Source: Antitrichia curtipendula (Eukaryota; Streptophyta; Bryopsida; Hypnales; Leucodontaceae). Taken from it: DNA of 64,000 bases. The notes beneath the pieces were generated by a model, which was not told where the DNA came from, did not search any database, and saw nothing but the letters and a program-made list of their open reading frames with translations. Positions 39,055 to 50,413 of this stretch are shown piece after piece; within the stretch, counting starts at the first letter, position 1, and every line of letters starts with the position of its first letter. Made by a program: the position numbers and the translations under genes. The stretch is taken from the NCBI GenBank assembly GCA_951230915.1, contig OX579635.1, forward strand, positions 12,400,001 to 12,464,000, given 5' to 3'.

Positions 39055-39880
39055 TTAGACCCAACCAACATTCATAGAACTAGCTAAAATTCGCTCCATT
39101 GCTACTGAAATTTTTTAGTAGCTAAATGTATATTGGAAAAAATCCTTGAAAAAATTAGATTTAACCAAAACTACAACAAGCAATAGAATTTGATAGCCAA
39201 TTTGCAACTTCCTCCACATTGGAATTAGCAACTATTTAGCCAATTTTGTGTTATAGTACTCCGAAGAATCCTTTACAACTTGCAAAATCCTTTCTTTTCT
39301 ATTATTTTTTAATACTAGTATTCACTCTCAAGGTAGCCAAAGTTGATGCTTGTTTGCCTTGAAGGTAGCATATTGCACTAAGGTAGGAGGTCCATAAACC
39401 ACTCATCTAAGAGCTAAATCTGAATTTTGGGGAGGTAGAACTTCTTAAAATATTTTTCAGTAAATTTTCCTTGAAAGGGAAGAGAAATTGGCATCTAACC
39501 CAAGTTGTTTCATATTTTTTGAAGCTTTGTAGACTTAGTTATGAATTTCTGAAGTAGCAGAAAAGTACATTTTTGTGGGCTCTAAAACCGACCACCTCCT
39601 CAAATGCACACCACTTGTACACTGGAAAGTGCAAAATGTACTTATAGAGTCTGATTGGTTTTAGAACCTGCTCCATTTTAGAACCTGTTACCTTAAGTTC
39701 TATAAACTACATAGTTCTGGGATCACTGGACCCAACCTTGAAAATGAGAAAACTGAGAACACATTTCAAGCTTTGGTTGGAAATCTGTTCCAGCCTTGGT
39801 TGGAAATAGCTTGACCCTACAGGTTGGGTACGGATCCCGTACGAATCCCTAATTGGGAATGGGTGGTTCTCCACTTCTCC
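39055..39880. other. Intergenic DNA with dispersed-repeat pieces upstream of the JmjC gene
   Basis: About 39370-39660 matches the right part of the repeat at 7460-7730. About 39725-39850 (CCTTGGTTGGAAATAG, GTTGGGTACGGATCC) matches 59505-59600. A 14-bp duplication ATGCACAAGACGCT lies at about 39886 and 39912, at the start of the JmjC transcript region. Confidence 0.45.
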
Positions 39881-40034
39881 CTGTCTATGCACAAGACGCT
39901 CTGTTGGGTATATGCACAAGACGCTGTGTAGTAGGGATTTAGGCTTCAGATTAGGGTTTGGGGGTGCTTCGGGACCGCCTCTCCAATTGCAATTCCGCAA
40001 TCAGCAGCGATGTTGTGAACAATCGAACTTTCTG

Positions 40035-41507
40035 ATGGCTAAGAACGATCTCGCCGTTCGACATTTCCCCCACCCGCCATCGCCCGCCGAGTTTGCAATT
40101 TTAGAGGACTCCAACGTGCCCGCAGTTTTTGCAGGATGCGTGAAAACCTGGCCTGCATTTCATCTCTGGAACCCTTCCACCGGCGGTTTACAGCGTCTCA
40201 GGACTTTGGCAGGCTCTGCGGCAGTGCAAGTAATGACCACAACCTCAGGCGCCAATTTCTATGGCGACATCCGAGGTCACGAACGCGTGCAGCTCCCGTT
40301 CCATTCCTTCCTCGACCTCGCCGACGGTGGTCGAGTCGAGCGTTCTTCGAACGATGAGGACTTTGCATTCTTGGAATCGCCCCACGTGCAGCTGTATTTG
40401 GCGCAGGCGGGGATTGAGGACAATGGAAGCTCTGCGCCGTTGTGTGGATTGAAAGAGGATCTTGCCATTCCGAGTTTCTTGCGATCGCCTGTGTCGGCGA
40501 TCAATCTCTGGATGAGTGTGAACGGCTCGAGGTCGAGCACACACTACGATCCGTTCCATAACCTTCTCTGCGTCGTGGCGGGGTGCAAAGAGGTGAAGCT
40601 GTGGCCTCCCTCCGCCGCGCCTCAACTTTACCCGCTCCCGATCTTTGGAGAAGCTTCCAACCACAGCGGAGTCGACTTCGCGAGCCCTAATTTGACGAAG
40701 TATCCTCGGTTCCGTTCTGCAATGGAGAGCTTTCAGAGCGTTACGCTTCGAGCCGGCGATTCGCTTTTTTTACCTGAGGGTTGGTATCATCAAGTGGACA
40801 GTGAGGCGGTCACCATCGCGGTCAATCTGTGGTGGCCGTCGCAATTTTCGTTGAAACTCGGGACGCACATGGATGCGTACCTGCTTCGCCGGTTGCTGGC
40901 CAACCTCCTCGATGCCGAGAAAGAAAAAATCGTGGAGGATTTTCGAAGTGTCTCTGGGGATTTGAACGTGAGTAAACCAAATTCGCAGCAGCCTGTGACG
41001 GATGCGTTTGGTGAAAAAAGTCCTGCTCGAAAATATTGTGCTGCCAATCTGACGAAAACTGAGATGCAAGCGTTGAGGACGCTAATTTTGTGTGTATCAG
41101 AGTTGATGATGAGCCCATCAAATGTGGGTGCTATTGCCGGTGATGAGTCGAACCAAGGCACTATAGCTCGAGTGTTTGCATCATTAAATCCGCCTTCACT
41201 GCAACGTACTTTGCTTGTAATGTCGATCGAGTATCCGAGGACTTTAGAAGCTTTGGTTTTGCATAAGCTCTCTCCAATTGCGTCCGAAATCTTGACCCGA
41301 AAATTTGAGGAGATTGATGCAGCGTCGGAGCTGGAATGTCCTCAGGAGGAGTTTTATGCTCAGATTTACAGCGTTTTTGACGAACCTCGCCTGGCGATGG
41401 CGTCGTTGGTAGATGGAAAGGAGGCTTTGGCAGCTATGGCTTTGGAGCGTGTACTCGATGGCAACTTGGGACTTTCTTCTGTCCACGTTCACGCAGGGTC
41501 ACATTGA
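40035..41507 (+). CDS. JmjC/cupin-8 domain Fe(II)- and 2-oxoglutarate-dependent oxygenase (JMJ31-like)
   Basis: Single-exon gene of 490 aa from ATG 40035. The frame is open from an ATG at 39912, adding 41 residues (MHKTLCSRDLGF...). I chose the inner start because the family consensus (a short lead-in to NVPAVFAGCVKTWPAF) begins there and the extra residues look like leader sequence. The JmjC/cupin-8 core shows YGDIRGHERV (76-85), INLWM, the iron ligands in SSTHYDPFHNLL (H170, D172), KLWPPSAAPQLYPLPIFGEA, and LPEGWYHQVDSE (H252). This order and wording match the plant JMJ31-type group (Arabidopsis At5g19840). The substrate is unknown; relatives hydroxylate proteins or, less often, demethylate histones. 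The C-terminal ~200 residues are helical and lack a named domain. The frame is intact, and the lack of introns contrasts with its neighbours. Confidence 0.9.
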   Translation: MAKNDLAVRHFPHPPSPAEFAILEDSNVPAVFAGCVKTWPAFHLWNPSTGGLQRLRTLAGSAAVQVMTTTSGANFYGDIRGHERVQLPFHSFLDLADGGRVERSSNDEDFAFLESPHVQLYLAQAGIEDNGSSAPLCGLKEDLAIPSFLRSPVSAINLWMSVNGSRSSTHYDPFHNLLCVVAGCKEVKLWPPSAAPQLYPLPIFGEASNHSGVDFASPNLTKYPRFRSAMESFQSVTLRAGDSLFLPEGWYHQVDSEAVTIAVNLWWPSQFSLKLGTHMDAYLLRRLLANLLDAEKEKIVEDFRSVSGDLNVSKPNSQQPVTDAFGEKSPARKYCAANLTKTEMQALRTLILCVSELMMSPSNVGAIAGDESNQGTIARVFASLNPPSLQRTLLVMSIEYPRTLEALVLHKLSPIASEILTRKFEEIDAASELECPQEEFYAQIYSVFDEPRLAMASLVDGKEALAAMALERVLDGNLGLSSVHVHAGSH

Positions 41508-41809
41508 GGTGGTGTATTTCGGTGCCATAGACGAATGGCTTCCACTGTGGCAGAATTTTGCTCGAATGCAATGAATCATTGCATATAGGTGATTAGTCGC
41601 GCTCATCAAATTTAAACTATCCCAGTGGAATGGAGGGTGAAGAGAAAATTAGGGTCCGGCTTGATTGCTCGGAAAGTGGTCGACAAGATTAGTTGGACTT
41701 CTGGAGGATACCCCTGCTGCCAGTTGGGAGTTAGCGCAACATGGATCGATTGGATTCATACGATATACGCCGAAAGACCGACATCTTTCTTAGACAGCGG
41801 AGTATCAAC

Positions 41810-42067
41810 GGTCGAGTCTATAGTAGTGCTACGAGCCTCCTGCGGAGGCTCTTGTTTTACCCCTGGGGAAAACGCAGGAACCTTTTAATTGCTACCCCCA
41901 ATTTTTTTTGCAAATTTTGAGTTCATATTTGCAATCGGAGGCCCCAAATTAGTTAGGAGAGGTGTAGAGAAATACAATTAGCACGGCACAAAATAGGGGA
42001 CTTTTTTTTACATTCACCCTTGACTGGACCTCCGCAAGACGCTCGTAGCACTACTTTAGACTCAATC
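41810..42067. mobile_element. 258-bp Mutator-like MITE with 9-bp target duplication
   Basis: Terminal inverted repeats of 39 bp with about 7 mismatches: the left reads GGTCGAGTCTATAGTAGTGC then TACGAGC, and the right ends GCTCGTAGCACTAC then TTTAGACTCAATC. It is flanked by an exact 9-bp repeat AGTATCAAC at 41801-41809 and 42068-42076. The core 41910-42000 (GCAAATTTTGAGTTCATATT ... GGCACAAAATAGGGG) is homologous, in the same orientation, to the core of the element at 24274-24562, but the TIRs are different. It lies about 300 bp after the JmjC stop codon, perhaps within its 3' UTR. Confidence 0.85.
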
Positions 42068-42076
42068 AGTATCAAC

Positions 42077-42582
42077 TGCCACTCTCTCGTTGCAACGATC
42101 GGGGAGTGTCCGTTGGCAGTATGTCTCTGCATCTTCGCTGGCGATGCCTGGGGCCAGTATCTGGCTGAGAAAAAGTTGAAGAAATAGCTGGCCTCAACCT
42201 GCCCTTGTTTTATCTCTCACCAAGCTCTGGTACGCCCCCCTGTCAATGAATCAGATTTTGCTTTTGCGATTGAATTTGTTTGTTCAATTACATATGTAAT
42301 TGAAATAAGTACTTTTCAATTTACTGCCAATTATGAGTTATCCTAATTTGTGAATGTTTCCACTCCTTGCTGAGGATCATCAAAATTGAGACATTCAAGT
42401 TCATAGATTTTAATTATCGTGGGAGGGCATTTCCTTATATCACGAATGTGCACATGGTATCAAGTTTATCAACGAGAGGCTAAATAGCTGTTTTTAAATA
42501 CTACAGTCTGCTGAACTCTTGAAATCACTGTGATGCTCTCCGTTAAAACTTGAAAGCGCAGATGACCCTTGAAACCTAAAGA
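42077..42582. other. Intergenic gap between convergent genes
   Basis: A gap of about 500 bp between the 3' end of the JmjC gene and the 3' end of the minus-strand glycosidase. It is AT-rich after 42240, and no feature is seen. Confidence 0.4.
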
Positions 42583-44415
42583 TTAGTGCATAGAAGTAAC
42601 TGTTCTGACTTCTGAAAACTCTACCACTGATTTCCTGACAGTGGCCACAAAGGTCTCGGAGAGTTGAACTAAAGGTGATCTTCCAGGCGCAAGACCAGTC
42701 ACGGTATTATTCCGGATGATGGCGGAGCCGGAGGAGGCTTGGAAGGCCGTGCCAGGACCTGGCCCGATGACAATCCCATCAAGCCCGGGGGAGTTGATAG
42801 TGTTGCTTATCAGCATGGTGCTATCGCTTGTGGAGAAGGTTACTCCGTAGAACAAGGCATTGTTGATGGTGTTTTCAGAAACACGAGCATTGGCAACCGT
42901 TCCTACGTTTTGACCGTCGCCGCCATTGCCGATGTGAAGAGCAGCCTGTTGTTGCAAATAGCCGTTTCCTCCGCTTCTCTCGATAACGTTTTCCGTCACG
43001 GTTGCCGACGTGAGGTTGCACCCATTCACGCCGAACCTGCCTACGCCCAAGCCGATGTACCTGGCGGAGTCGCTGATGTAATTACCCTGCACAAGGTGTC
43101 CACTCCCACCATAGATCGCCACGCCCTTCCCTCCCCAGCTGGCCTCGGATGTGTTGTTGAGGATTTTGATGTTTGTCATGAAGGTGTAATGTGTGTTCCC
43201 GTTGTGTTCGACGCAGTTGATGGCAATGGCGTCGTCTCCCGAACCCCTGGCGAAGTTGTTGCGCGCTACAAGAGTATTCCCTACGGGGCCATCCAGGGCG
43301 ACATTGTTCAAGTTGATGCCGTCCCCCCATACGCTTGCGATCCGGCAATTCTGAACTGTCCCTCCAGTTCCCGACGCCCAGAAGCCGGACAAGGTGTGCT
43401 GCGTCCAGATTCCGTCCGCGAGCCAATTGTCGCCCGTAGTGTCCATGGCACCGCCGGCACCGTCAACGGAATCCCGGCCCTTAGCATTCGAATCGAGAGC
43501 GAAGTTGCGCACCGTGCATGAGGTAAGCTGGAAGATTGCTCCCAGGGGGGTTCCATTGGGAAGCGGGACGTTGCGATAGATGGTGCTGTACCACATCCCC
43601 GCCCCTTCGATCGTGATGCTCGACGCCGAAATGCCGCCCAGAGTTTGTACGTAGAAATTACCCACGGGAATCCATACGCTCTTCCCCTGCGTCTTCGCTG
43701 AGTTCACGCAACGCTGAATGGCAGCCGAGTTGTCGATGGTGGCATCGTTAGCTACTGCTCCGAAATCGGCGATGGAAAGGGACCGTGCTCGTTGGCTCGA
43801 CGGCGGTGGAGGTGCTTCAAGGTCGATCACGTCAATGTAGTAGAACGTTGCTGTGTTGGCGTCGCTCTTCTGCAACCGGATCGTTTGACCAGCAGTCACA
43901 GGGGCACCAGATATGAAGGCGTGCGCTTCGTCGAAGAAAATCCGAGGGTTGCCGTCTGCTGGGTTCTGGCTTGGACTGCTGTAGTGATTGTCGCCTCCTT
44001 CGTAGCCCCAGCTCTGCTTCGAGCTCAGACTGACCACCTGCCGAAACTCGCCGTTCACGAGCAGATCCAAAGTGGCAGTCAAACCTCCGCCCGTGGGTGC
44101 GTCTGGAATTGATGCACGAACATTCACGAAAGTGATACTCTGCTGGCCGGTCAAGGTGAATTCCACGTACTGTCCTGTTGCAGTAAGTTGAACATATGCA
44201 TGACCCTAGGCCTCGAGCTCAGGACTCGAGTATTGCGTATTAGGCGATGAAGTGAGCGCGACAATGGTCGCTCCACCACCGATGGTTCCATCCTCGGCCT
44301 CGATGCTTGTGAACCTCACTGACGCTCCAACTGCCTCGACCGTGAGAATGGTGCTGTCAACGAACAGACAACTCAAAGCCAGTGCGTAGGTGCTCCACCA
44401 CTTGTAACCTGCCAT
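42583..44415 (-). pseudogene. GH87/mycodextranase-like beta-helix glycosidase with CBM, interrupted by one in-frame TAG
   Basis: One continuous minus-strand frame of 611 codons from ATG 44415 to the stop at 42583, broken only by TAG at 44206-44208 (codon 70). Residues 1 to about 36 are a hydrophobic signal peptide (MAGYKWWSTYALALSCLFVD...). A CBM6/35-like beta-sandwich starts IEAEDGT and, after the stop, resumes GHAYVQLTATGQYVEFTLTG; relatives have EASG.. here, so the stop seems to replace Ser (TCG to TAG is one change). A Pro/Ser linker (APPPPSSQ) leads to a right-handed beta-helix (about 213-600) beginning SIADFGAVAND..IDNSAAIQ, with Asp motifs WGDGINLN (363-370) and SGDDAIAI (392-399) of the kind that form the catalytic site in GH87 alpha-1,3-glucanases/mycodextranases. 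The gene is GC-rich and intronless and its closest look-alikes are bacterial, suggesting transfer. Family assignment is by motif memory. Confidence 0.8.
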
Positions 44416-44439
44416 TCTAGCGGCACAGTTACAATTCAA

Positions 44440-46515
44440 TTACAAGCTTCCAGAAATCTGAACCTGCAACTCCATGTTCGGATTTGAAGCGGACGTCTGC
44501 TTTATTGCTCTCCAAGTACTCTACTGTAGGCATTTTGCACGGACGAATGGAAGAGCTCTGAGCGCACTTGAAACGTGCGCTTGCAGAATTAATCCTAAGT
44601 TTTAAGGTCAAAGTTATCAGTAGAGTTTTAAGTTAATGTGCCTATTTATTTTCTGATTAAAAACCTTGCATTGCAAGTGCAGCTGAATCTTCACATTGAT
44701 GCCAACAGTACGTAGTGTGCAGTTTGCAGCCACGTGAGACTAATTCATTCATAACCGCTTATTAGGGCCCAGAGAGTCAAGAATTTCCACCAAGTCCAGT
44801 AAGGTGTGCTTCTCAGCGATCCAATTTCCTGTGCTTTGCTGGATGAAACACTGTCTATCAAGCTGTGGTCTGAAAATCGATCTTGCAGTGGCTTTAGACA
44901 TGCTTCATTCTGGAGACATATATTTTACTTCTCTTGCTTCTTATCTGCGATGAACAGCAACCTCAAAGTTTGAAACAAGGCCCATCAATCATACGTCACG
45001 ATACATGCAAATCAATTCATAATCAATGACATTGATGAAAGACCCTAGCTTTCCTGTTCAAGAATGTGAATCCTTTTAACTCAATTCAAGAATAAAATAC
45101 CAAGAAGCATGGCAAGAAGTTTACCAATTTTTTTAAATGGGTGGATTGCAGTATTTGAAAATATAAGCTGGAAAGAGAACAAAAATTAAAACATGAAAGC
45201 CACAATTTTTATGGCATATAAGTTGAAGTGCCATAGCCTTCAAGTATCAATTGGACTGTCATGCTAAGGAGCAGTCCCTCTTCGTTCCTTTAAAAATTAC
45301 AAAAATTGCTCAATACACTCAATAATTCATAGAAATCACAATTTGCCTGTGTGCATGAAATATACACTTGGATTCATAATGAACATCAACATCAAAAATA
45401 TTTATTTGGATAAATGATAAGTCAAAAGTCAAACCACAATAATTTGACCAAAACCTCAAGAACCACAATTTGGTTGAACTTTGGAAAGGAGTGGTATATA
45501 TTACTAAGTTAGTTAGCTATCAATTATGAGATTTTAAGATGAATAGATGTATTCTTCATTATAGTTTCTTTGAAAGTCATTCATTGGACACTTTCAGTTC
45601 TCAACATCCTTAACGTTTTTAATGACTTAAGGAATTTTTGAGGTCAATATTTTATAAATAATAGATGTGGCATATGTTAAGATAAGAAATATGCATTTTT
45701 TGTTGAAAGGTGTCTATTCAAAATGAGTCCCACAAATCAATATAATTTTGAAAATATGATAATCATATTTTTTAAAGTATAAATAACAATTAATTATTAA
45801 AAATATAATTCAAAAACTGTGGCCAACTTTCTTTTTTACACAATGTATAGACCAAAGTGTGCATTAATTGTCTTCCAATGTGTTTAATCTATATTAAGAA
45901 TCGTCGTGACATTACTAACTACAATAACTATCTTTAATCTACCTTGATTTTGTTGACTAACGGAAATCTGGGTGTCCTGTGAGAATGTTGATGAGAAATT
46001 ATAAATGAAGGAGAAAGATCTTTTTTGTCAGATTTAATAATTCCATGTGACATGTATTCCAAACTTAGTGCACTACTTCTATACTATCCCTTAAGAAGTG
46101 GCAAGCATTGCTAGGACTTTGGTGTATACTATTATCTATTAAGGGAGTCACTAATGGACAACTTCTTTCCAAAGCTCTTTTCAAATTGCTTAAGGTTGGA
46201 TGTACTGGTGCATTTACTACACTACATGGCGTTCTTCATTAAGTTCAAGGAAAACTATGGGCTTGCTAGAATGGGCAAAGAAATCCTCTTAAAAACTTGT
46301 TTATAGTTTGTCTTTTGCTACCTCCACATGTTGCTTTCATATTTCGAAAGTCACATGTCAATTTTTGTACAAAACCTTTGTCAAGAGAATTTTTTTGATT
46401 GATATTATTATTTTTAAACATATAGCCTTCAAGGGCTACAACTAGACTGACACAGCACAACAACCAAGGCAATCTAGAATAATAAACCTAAGAATTATAC
46501 ACATAGGGTATCCCC
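44440..46515. other. AT-rich intergenic DNA
   Basis: The first ~400 bp has mixed composition and is presumably the promoter of the minus-strand glycosidase gene. The remainder is AT-rich with no supported feature. Confidence 0.4.
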
Positions 46516-46519
46516 GTCA

Positions 46520-46655
46520 TGAAGGAACAAACCCCCTTTTCATGCAGCGCAGAGAGCCTTCGCACGAGCAATGTCAACATGGAGAGTTGAACTGGGAACC
46601 TCGTGGATTCCATTGCAAGTTCCTATTAGTCTATCACTTGATCATCACCCAAGGT
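46520..46655 (-). mobile_element. Possible tRNA-derived SINE fragment
   Basis: On the minus strand the sequence GGGTGATGATCAAGTGATAG, then 45 bases on, CACGAGGTTCCCAGTTCAAC followed by TCTCC, resembles a tRNA-type internal promoter: a weak A box (TGATCAAGTGATAG) and a good B box (AGTTCAACTCT). It does not fold into an obvious intact tRNA and has no clean 3' tail, so a degenerate SINE is more likely than a tRNA gene. Confidence 0.3.
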
Positions 46656-47879
46656 AATTTTAGGTCATTTCAAACCAGAAGCTTTCTGATTTTGAGAGAC
46701 AATGATGGCACCAAACTTTGGAGTCAATGAGGTAAACTTCATTGTGTTTGGAGTATGTTTATTTGTCTTTGGATGGTCATAGTACCATCAAACACAATGT
46801 GCAATGTGGCAAAAGAGGCGAAAAAAGTGGTCCTCCGAAAATTGCCCTCCCTCCTTCCACAGTGCCAAAAAATCACAAGCCGTCCAATGAAATTTCCACA
46901 ACAATTGAAACCACCCCCACGTTGTAGATATCAAAGTGGGCAAATTAATTGGATCCGATTGGCGGAGGATGGCTAGGATTTGGCGCCAATTCTTCTTCTT
47001 TTGGTGCCTCCAATTTGTCTTCCTTCGACTTCTTCTTGCATTGGAGCTCTAGTTTCGTCCAATTGTTCTTCTTTTGGCACGGTGGACCCAAATTGTTGAT
47101 GAGTATGCTCGCTCTTCCTCTTCAATTCAGTGGAGCTTTGACGCATTTCTGTGGTTTCCTCTAGCTCAGGCTCAGATGAGGCTTTGGAGGTATGTGCTGC
47201 TCAGCAAGTTTAGATAAACTTTCTAAATTTACCGTCTTTTGTTTGAGAGTTTGCTTGTTTGTTTGCTTACCATTTTTGAACGCCATTTTGATGTAAACTT
47301 TGTAATATAGGTGTAGTAGTCTAAGGTTTATCGAGGCGGTGATGGCAAAACAAGATCATTCACCATTGAGGTTAGACTTCAACTTTGACTTTGTGTTGCC
47401 TAAAACATATTCTATGTTCTGTGTTTGAAGTTAGAGTTCAAGTTTGTTTGTATAGACCATTCCCATGTTGAATGATGATACATTTATTAGTACTGCAATT
47501 GAATACATACTATGTTTGTGTTGGTGATTCAAAAAGAGTACATTGCTTGAAACATGTCATAAGAAACTAGTAGATGTACAAATTTTTGTTGGAGTTGCTC
47601 GTTGTCAATACTTCATAAGTGTTGTTTGATATTCACTTCACCATTTCTTTATATTCAACAATGTACTGATCTTTGTTTTCAACAAGGTTTGAAGATACCT
47701 TCTGTGCCTAAGACCTTGAAAAGAGCAGCCCAAAAATCAATAGGAAACTAGGACACTAAGCTCTCTACCATTGCAGCAATGATAACTCATGTTGCCCTAG
47801 ATGTGGCTAAAATATTTGTTGAGAAGCAATAAAATACCCAAGGAAAAACAACCACCAAAAAAACTCCTTGAGAAAACCT

Positions 47880-48720
47880 TCACTACCCAAAACTTTTCGC
47901 ATACGAGCTCCTCCACAACCCAAAAAGTTGGATGTGAGTGTCACCATTTCCATGGGAAGTGATGACATTTCCATTGACCTATTGGAGAAGGTGGAAGAAT
48001 TTCTCTAGAAAGAGTGCATCTCTAAACTTTGTTCAATTGAACGAGGTGAAGCTCTAAGCAGATTGCACTTGCAAATGGTCTCTCAACTTTTAGCTACTTT
48101 AGTAGCCATAGTTAGCAAACGAATCAAAGTTTACCTTGGATGGAATGATGTAAAGAAGGTCCCAGTGAGACACTACATTATGATCAAAACACTTTGTAAT
48201 ATTGGACTCTATACTTTAATTGGAATGTTAGGATACTAAATCAAAGACAAAGGTGAGGATCATTTTCAATGTGTGCACAAAAATGTCACAGCTGAACAAA
48301 TCAAAGAAGGAGTTGAAGAGTACATTAAACATAGTACTCCATTTGCAAAAAACATAATTGTTCTCATTCACTAACCTCATCGAGAAGGTTGCCACATATT
48401 GCAGATACAAGTTGAAAAAATAACTGGGCAATATTCTTCTAGGTACTCTATTGCCAATGTTGCATTCATGATAGTATATTCCCTCTATTTTGTAGATTCT
48501 ACTTGTTTGTCAAGGTGGGATGAAATACAACAAGGCACCGGCGCTTTGGAAGTGCATGATAGATCCAAACACTGTTGATATGAATGATGTCACTCAAATA
48601 TTCTTTGAATATACAAATCCTAGTTCCTACCTTACTGATATAGGTCGACAACGGCTCGCAATAAACTTGGACAAGTTATGAGAAGGTGTTGAGCATGATT
48701 ATATAGTTCCAGATAATTTT
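47880..48720 (+). pseudogene. Decayed ORF of unknown family
   Basis: Conceptual translation gives protein-like segments broken by stops and frame changes: SVTISMGSDDISIDLLEKVE, then ERGEALSRLHLQMVSQLLAT and GWNDVKKVPVRHYIMIKTLC, then MKYNKAPALWKCMIDPNTVD and YLTDIGRQRLAINLDKL. The composition is less AT-rich than the flanks. I do not recognise the family; a transposon-borne gene or an old processed copy are both possible. Confidence 0.35.
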
Positions 48721-49440
48721 GTAATACTCCTATTTTGTTAGTGTGAAAATTTGAAGTTCTTTTATTAAAGATGGAATTTTAATTACACAAGTAATTGTTC
48801 TTGTTAATATGATTTATATAATTTTGTTGTTGCAGAGGATGTTCTAGAAGAATCGCAACAACATCATAACAATATCATTGTCATTGAAGGCATCCAAGAT
48901 GCAAGTACTTCTAATGCATATTTGTGTAAAAGCACCCTGATGAAAGTTTTCGAACATTGCTTGCGCCCATATACACACCAATTGTTTTGGGGGACGTGAC
49001 TTATAGATAAATTTGCTACTATAGTTATTAGCACTACATTCAAATCACATATTTATTTAATTTTTGAACATGTCTTTCTTCCATTGTGTTACGTACCTCT
49101 TACAATCCGTAACTTCAAATACCAATGAAAGCAAAAAAAAGACCCAAATATAATTATTTAACACATGTTTCACAAGAGCTCAAACCACCCGACTATAGAG
49201 AGATCAATCTCCAAAAATGAGAGAGCCTCCTCACCCCCGAGCTCTATCTTATATATCTAAGAAAGACTAATAGTCTTTCTAATAGTCTAGGTCTTCTTTT
49301 CTATCTTTAGCTTTCTATTCTTGGTTCTATCTAGAACCATCCACTAAAGTAAAAGGCTTAGTCATACTTAGAAGTATTCTAAGTATCTAGTCCTATCTCA
49401 TCCAATCTTGATCTTCTACTTGAAGTTGTATAACTCCAAG
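48721..49440. other. AT-rich intergenic DNA
   Basis: No supported gene or repeat boundary. Confidence 0.35.
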
Positions 49441-49448
49441 TTCCCTTA

Positions 49449-49589
49449 CACTTGTCATCCAAGTGGAGTTGTCGAGCTCCACTTCACAAATCCATCATTC
49501 GGAGATGTCTATCCAATGCACTTGTCATCCAACTGGAGTTACCTAACTCTGGTGCATAAATCTATCATTGGGAGATCTCTATCTCCAAT
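49449..49589. repeat. Tandem duplication of a ~70-bp unit
   Basis: Two adjacent diverged copies, 49449-49518 and 49519-49589, each starting CACTTGTCATCCAA.TGGAG and containing TC.ATCATT.GGAGAT. A second pair of shorter repeats (ATC..GACCAGTCATCATTCAT type) follows at about 49660-49720. Confidence 0.7.
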
Positions 49590-50413
49590 CAAATTCTGCT
49601 TACTCACTAATTCACATTATATTGTGAATTAGTTATCCATCAATGCATTGTCCATCTCTGATCATCTTGACCAGTCATCATTCATCATCTCTGGTCATCT
49701 TGCCAGTCATCATTCATCTATCAATGCATTCATCTATCAGAGGATCATGACATATTGAGGTCACAAAATTACTTCTTTAATTTTTGAACATGAGTTTTTT
49801 AAAATTCAATTTTTACACTTTTTTCCCATAAATAATTTTCCATGAATTTCTTTGAAGTTTCTCTAATTTAAAAATTATACATTTTGTATATAAATGCCTT
49901 AAGAACCCCTATGGAAAGATTAACAACAAATGGGATACTGCCGTATGTACCCCCTTTTTAAAAACATTTGAAAAACATGTGAAAGTAGAAATTTGTCACA
50001 ATGGCAATGGGATCAAAAGTGGAAGGAATTGCCATCCCACATAACTGCCTTCCCACATTGTGCTTCCTATTGGTTGACATATGGATAGTACTGTAAAATT
50101 ATAGTTGGATTAATTCTAGCATTGTTCTTGCTATCATAACTTTTTCTATTATATTAATCCCTAGAGGATGTTGAAAATATTTTCTTCTTCTTGTAGAAAG
50201 TGCTTTAGTTTTAAGAATAAAGGTTTATTTGAAGGTGCAAAAAAGCTTTGGTTGAAATGAGTATTTTTGGACTCAAAAAGTGCCCTTGGGAGTGTTTCTT
50301 ACAATTTGTGATTATTTTGCTTATTACAATGCAATTTTTGAAAAATGCCGTACCTATAAAACAAACACAAATGGTGCACTTCTATTTATATTATCAATTT
50401 GGTAAGGTACAAT

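Noticed and set aside
40245..41161. Several antisense and alternative-frame ORFs across the JmjC gene
   Set aside because: All overlap the well-supported 490-residue frame and have no independent features.
42739..43521. 260-codon ORF on the + strand inside the glycosidase locus
   Set aside because: It is the antisense shadow of a GC-rich coding frame; its translation has no domain logic, whereas the minus strand shows a full signal peptide, CBM and beta-helix.
44150..44260. A short intron that would remove the TAG at 44206-44208
   Set aside because: No good donor precedes the stop, the needed intron would be about 40-60 nt, and the sequence just after the stop (GHAYVQLTATGQYVEF) aligns with the CBM and should be retained.
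46520..46655. Functional tRNA gene
   Set aside because: The B box is good but the A box is poor, and no cloverleaf with paired acceptor ends can be drawn by eye; listed only as a possible SINE fragment.
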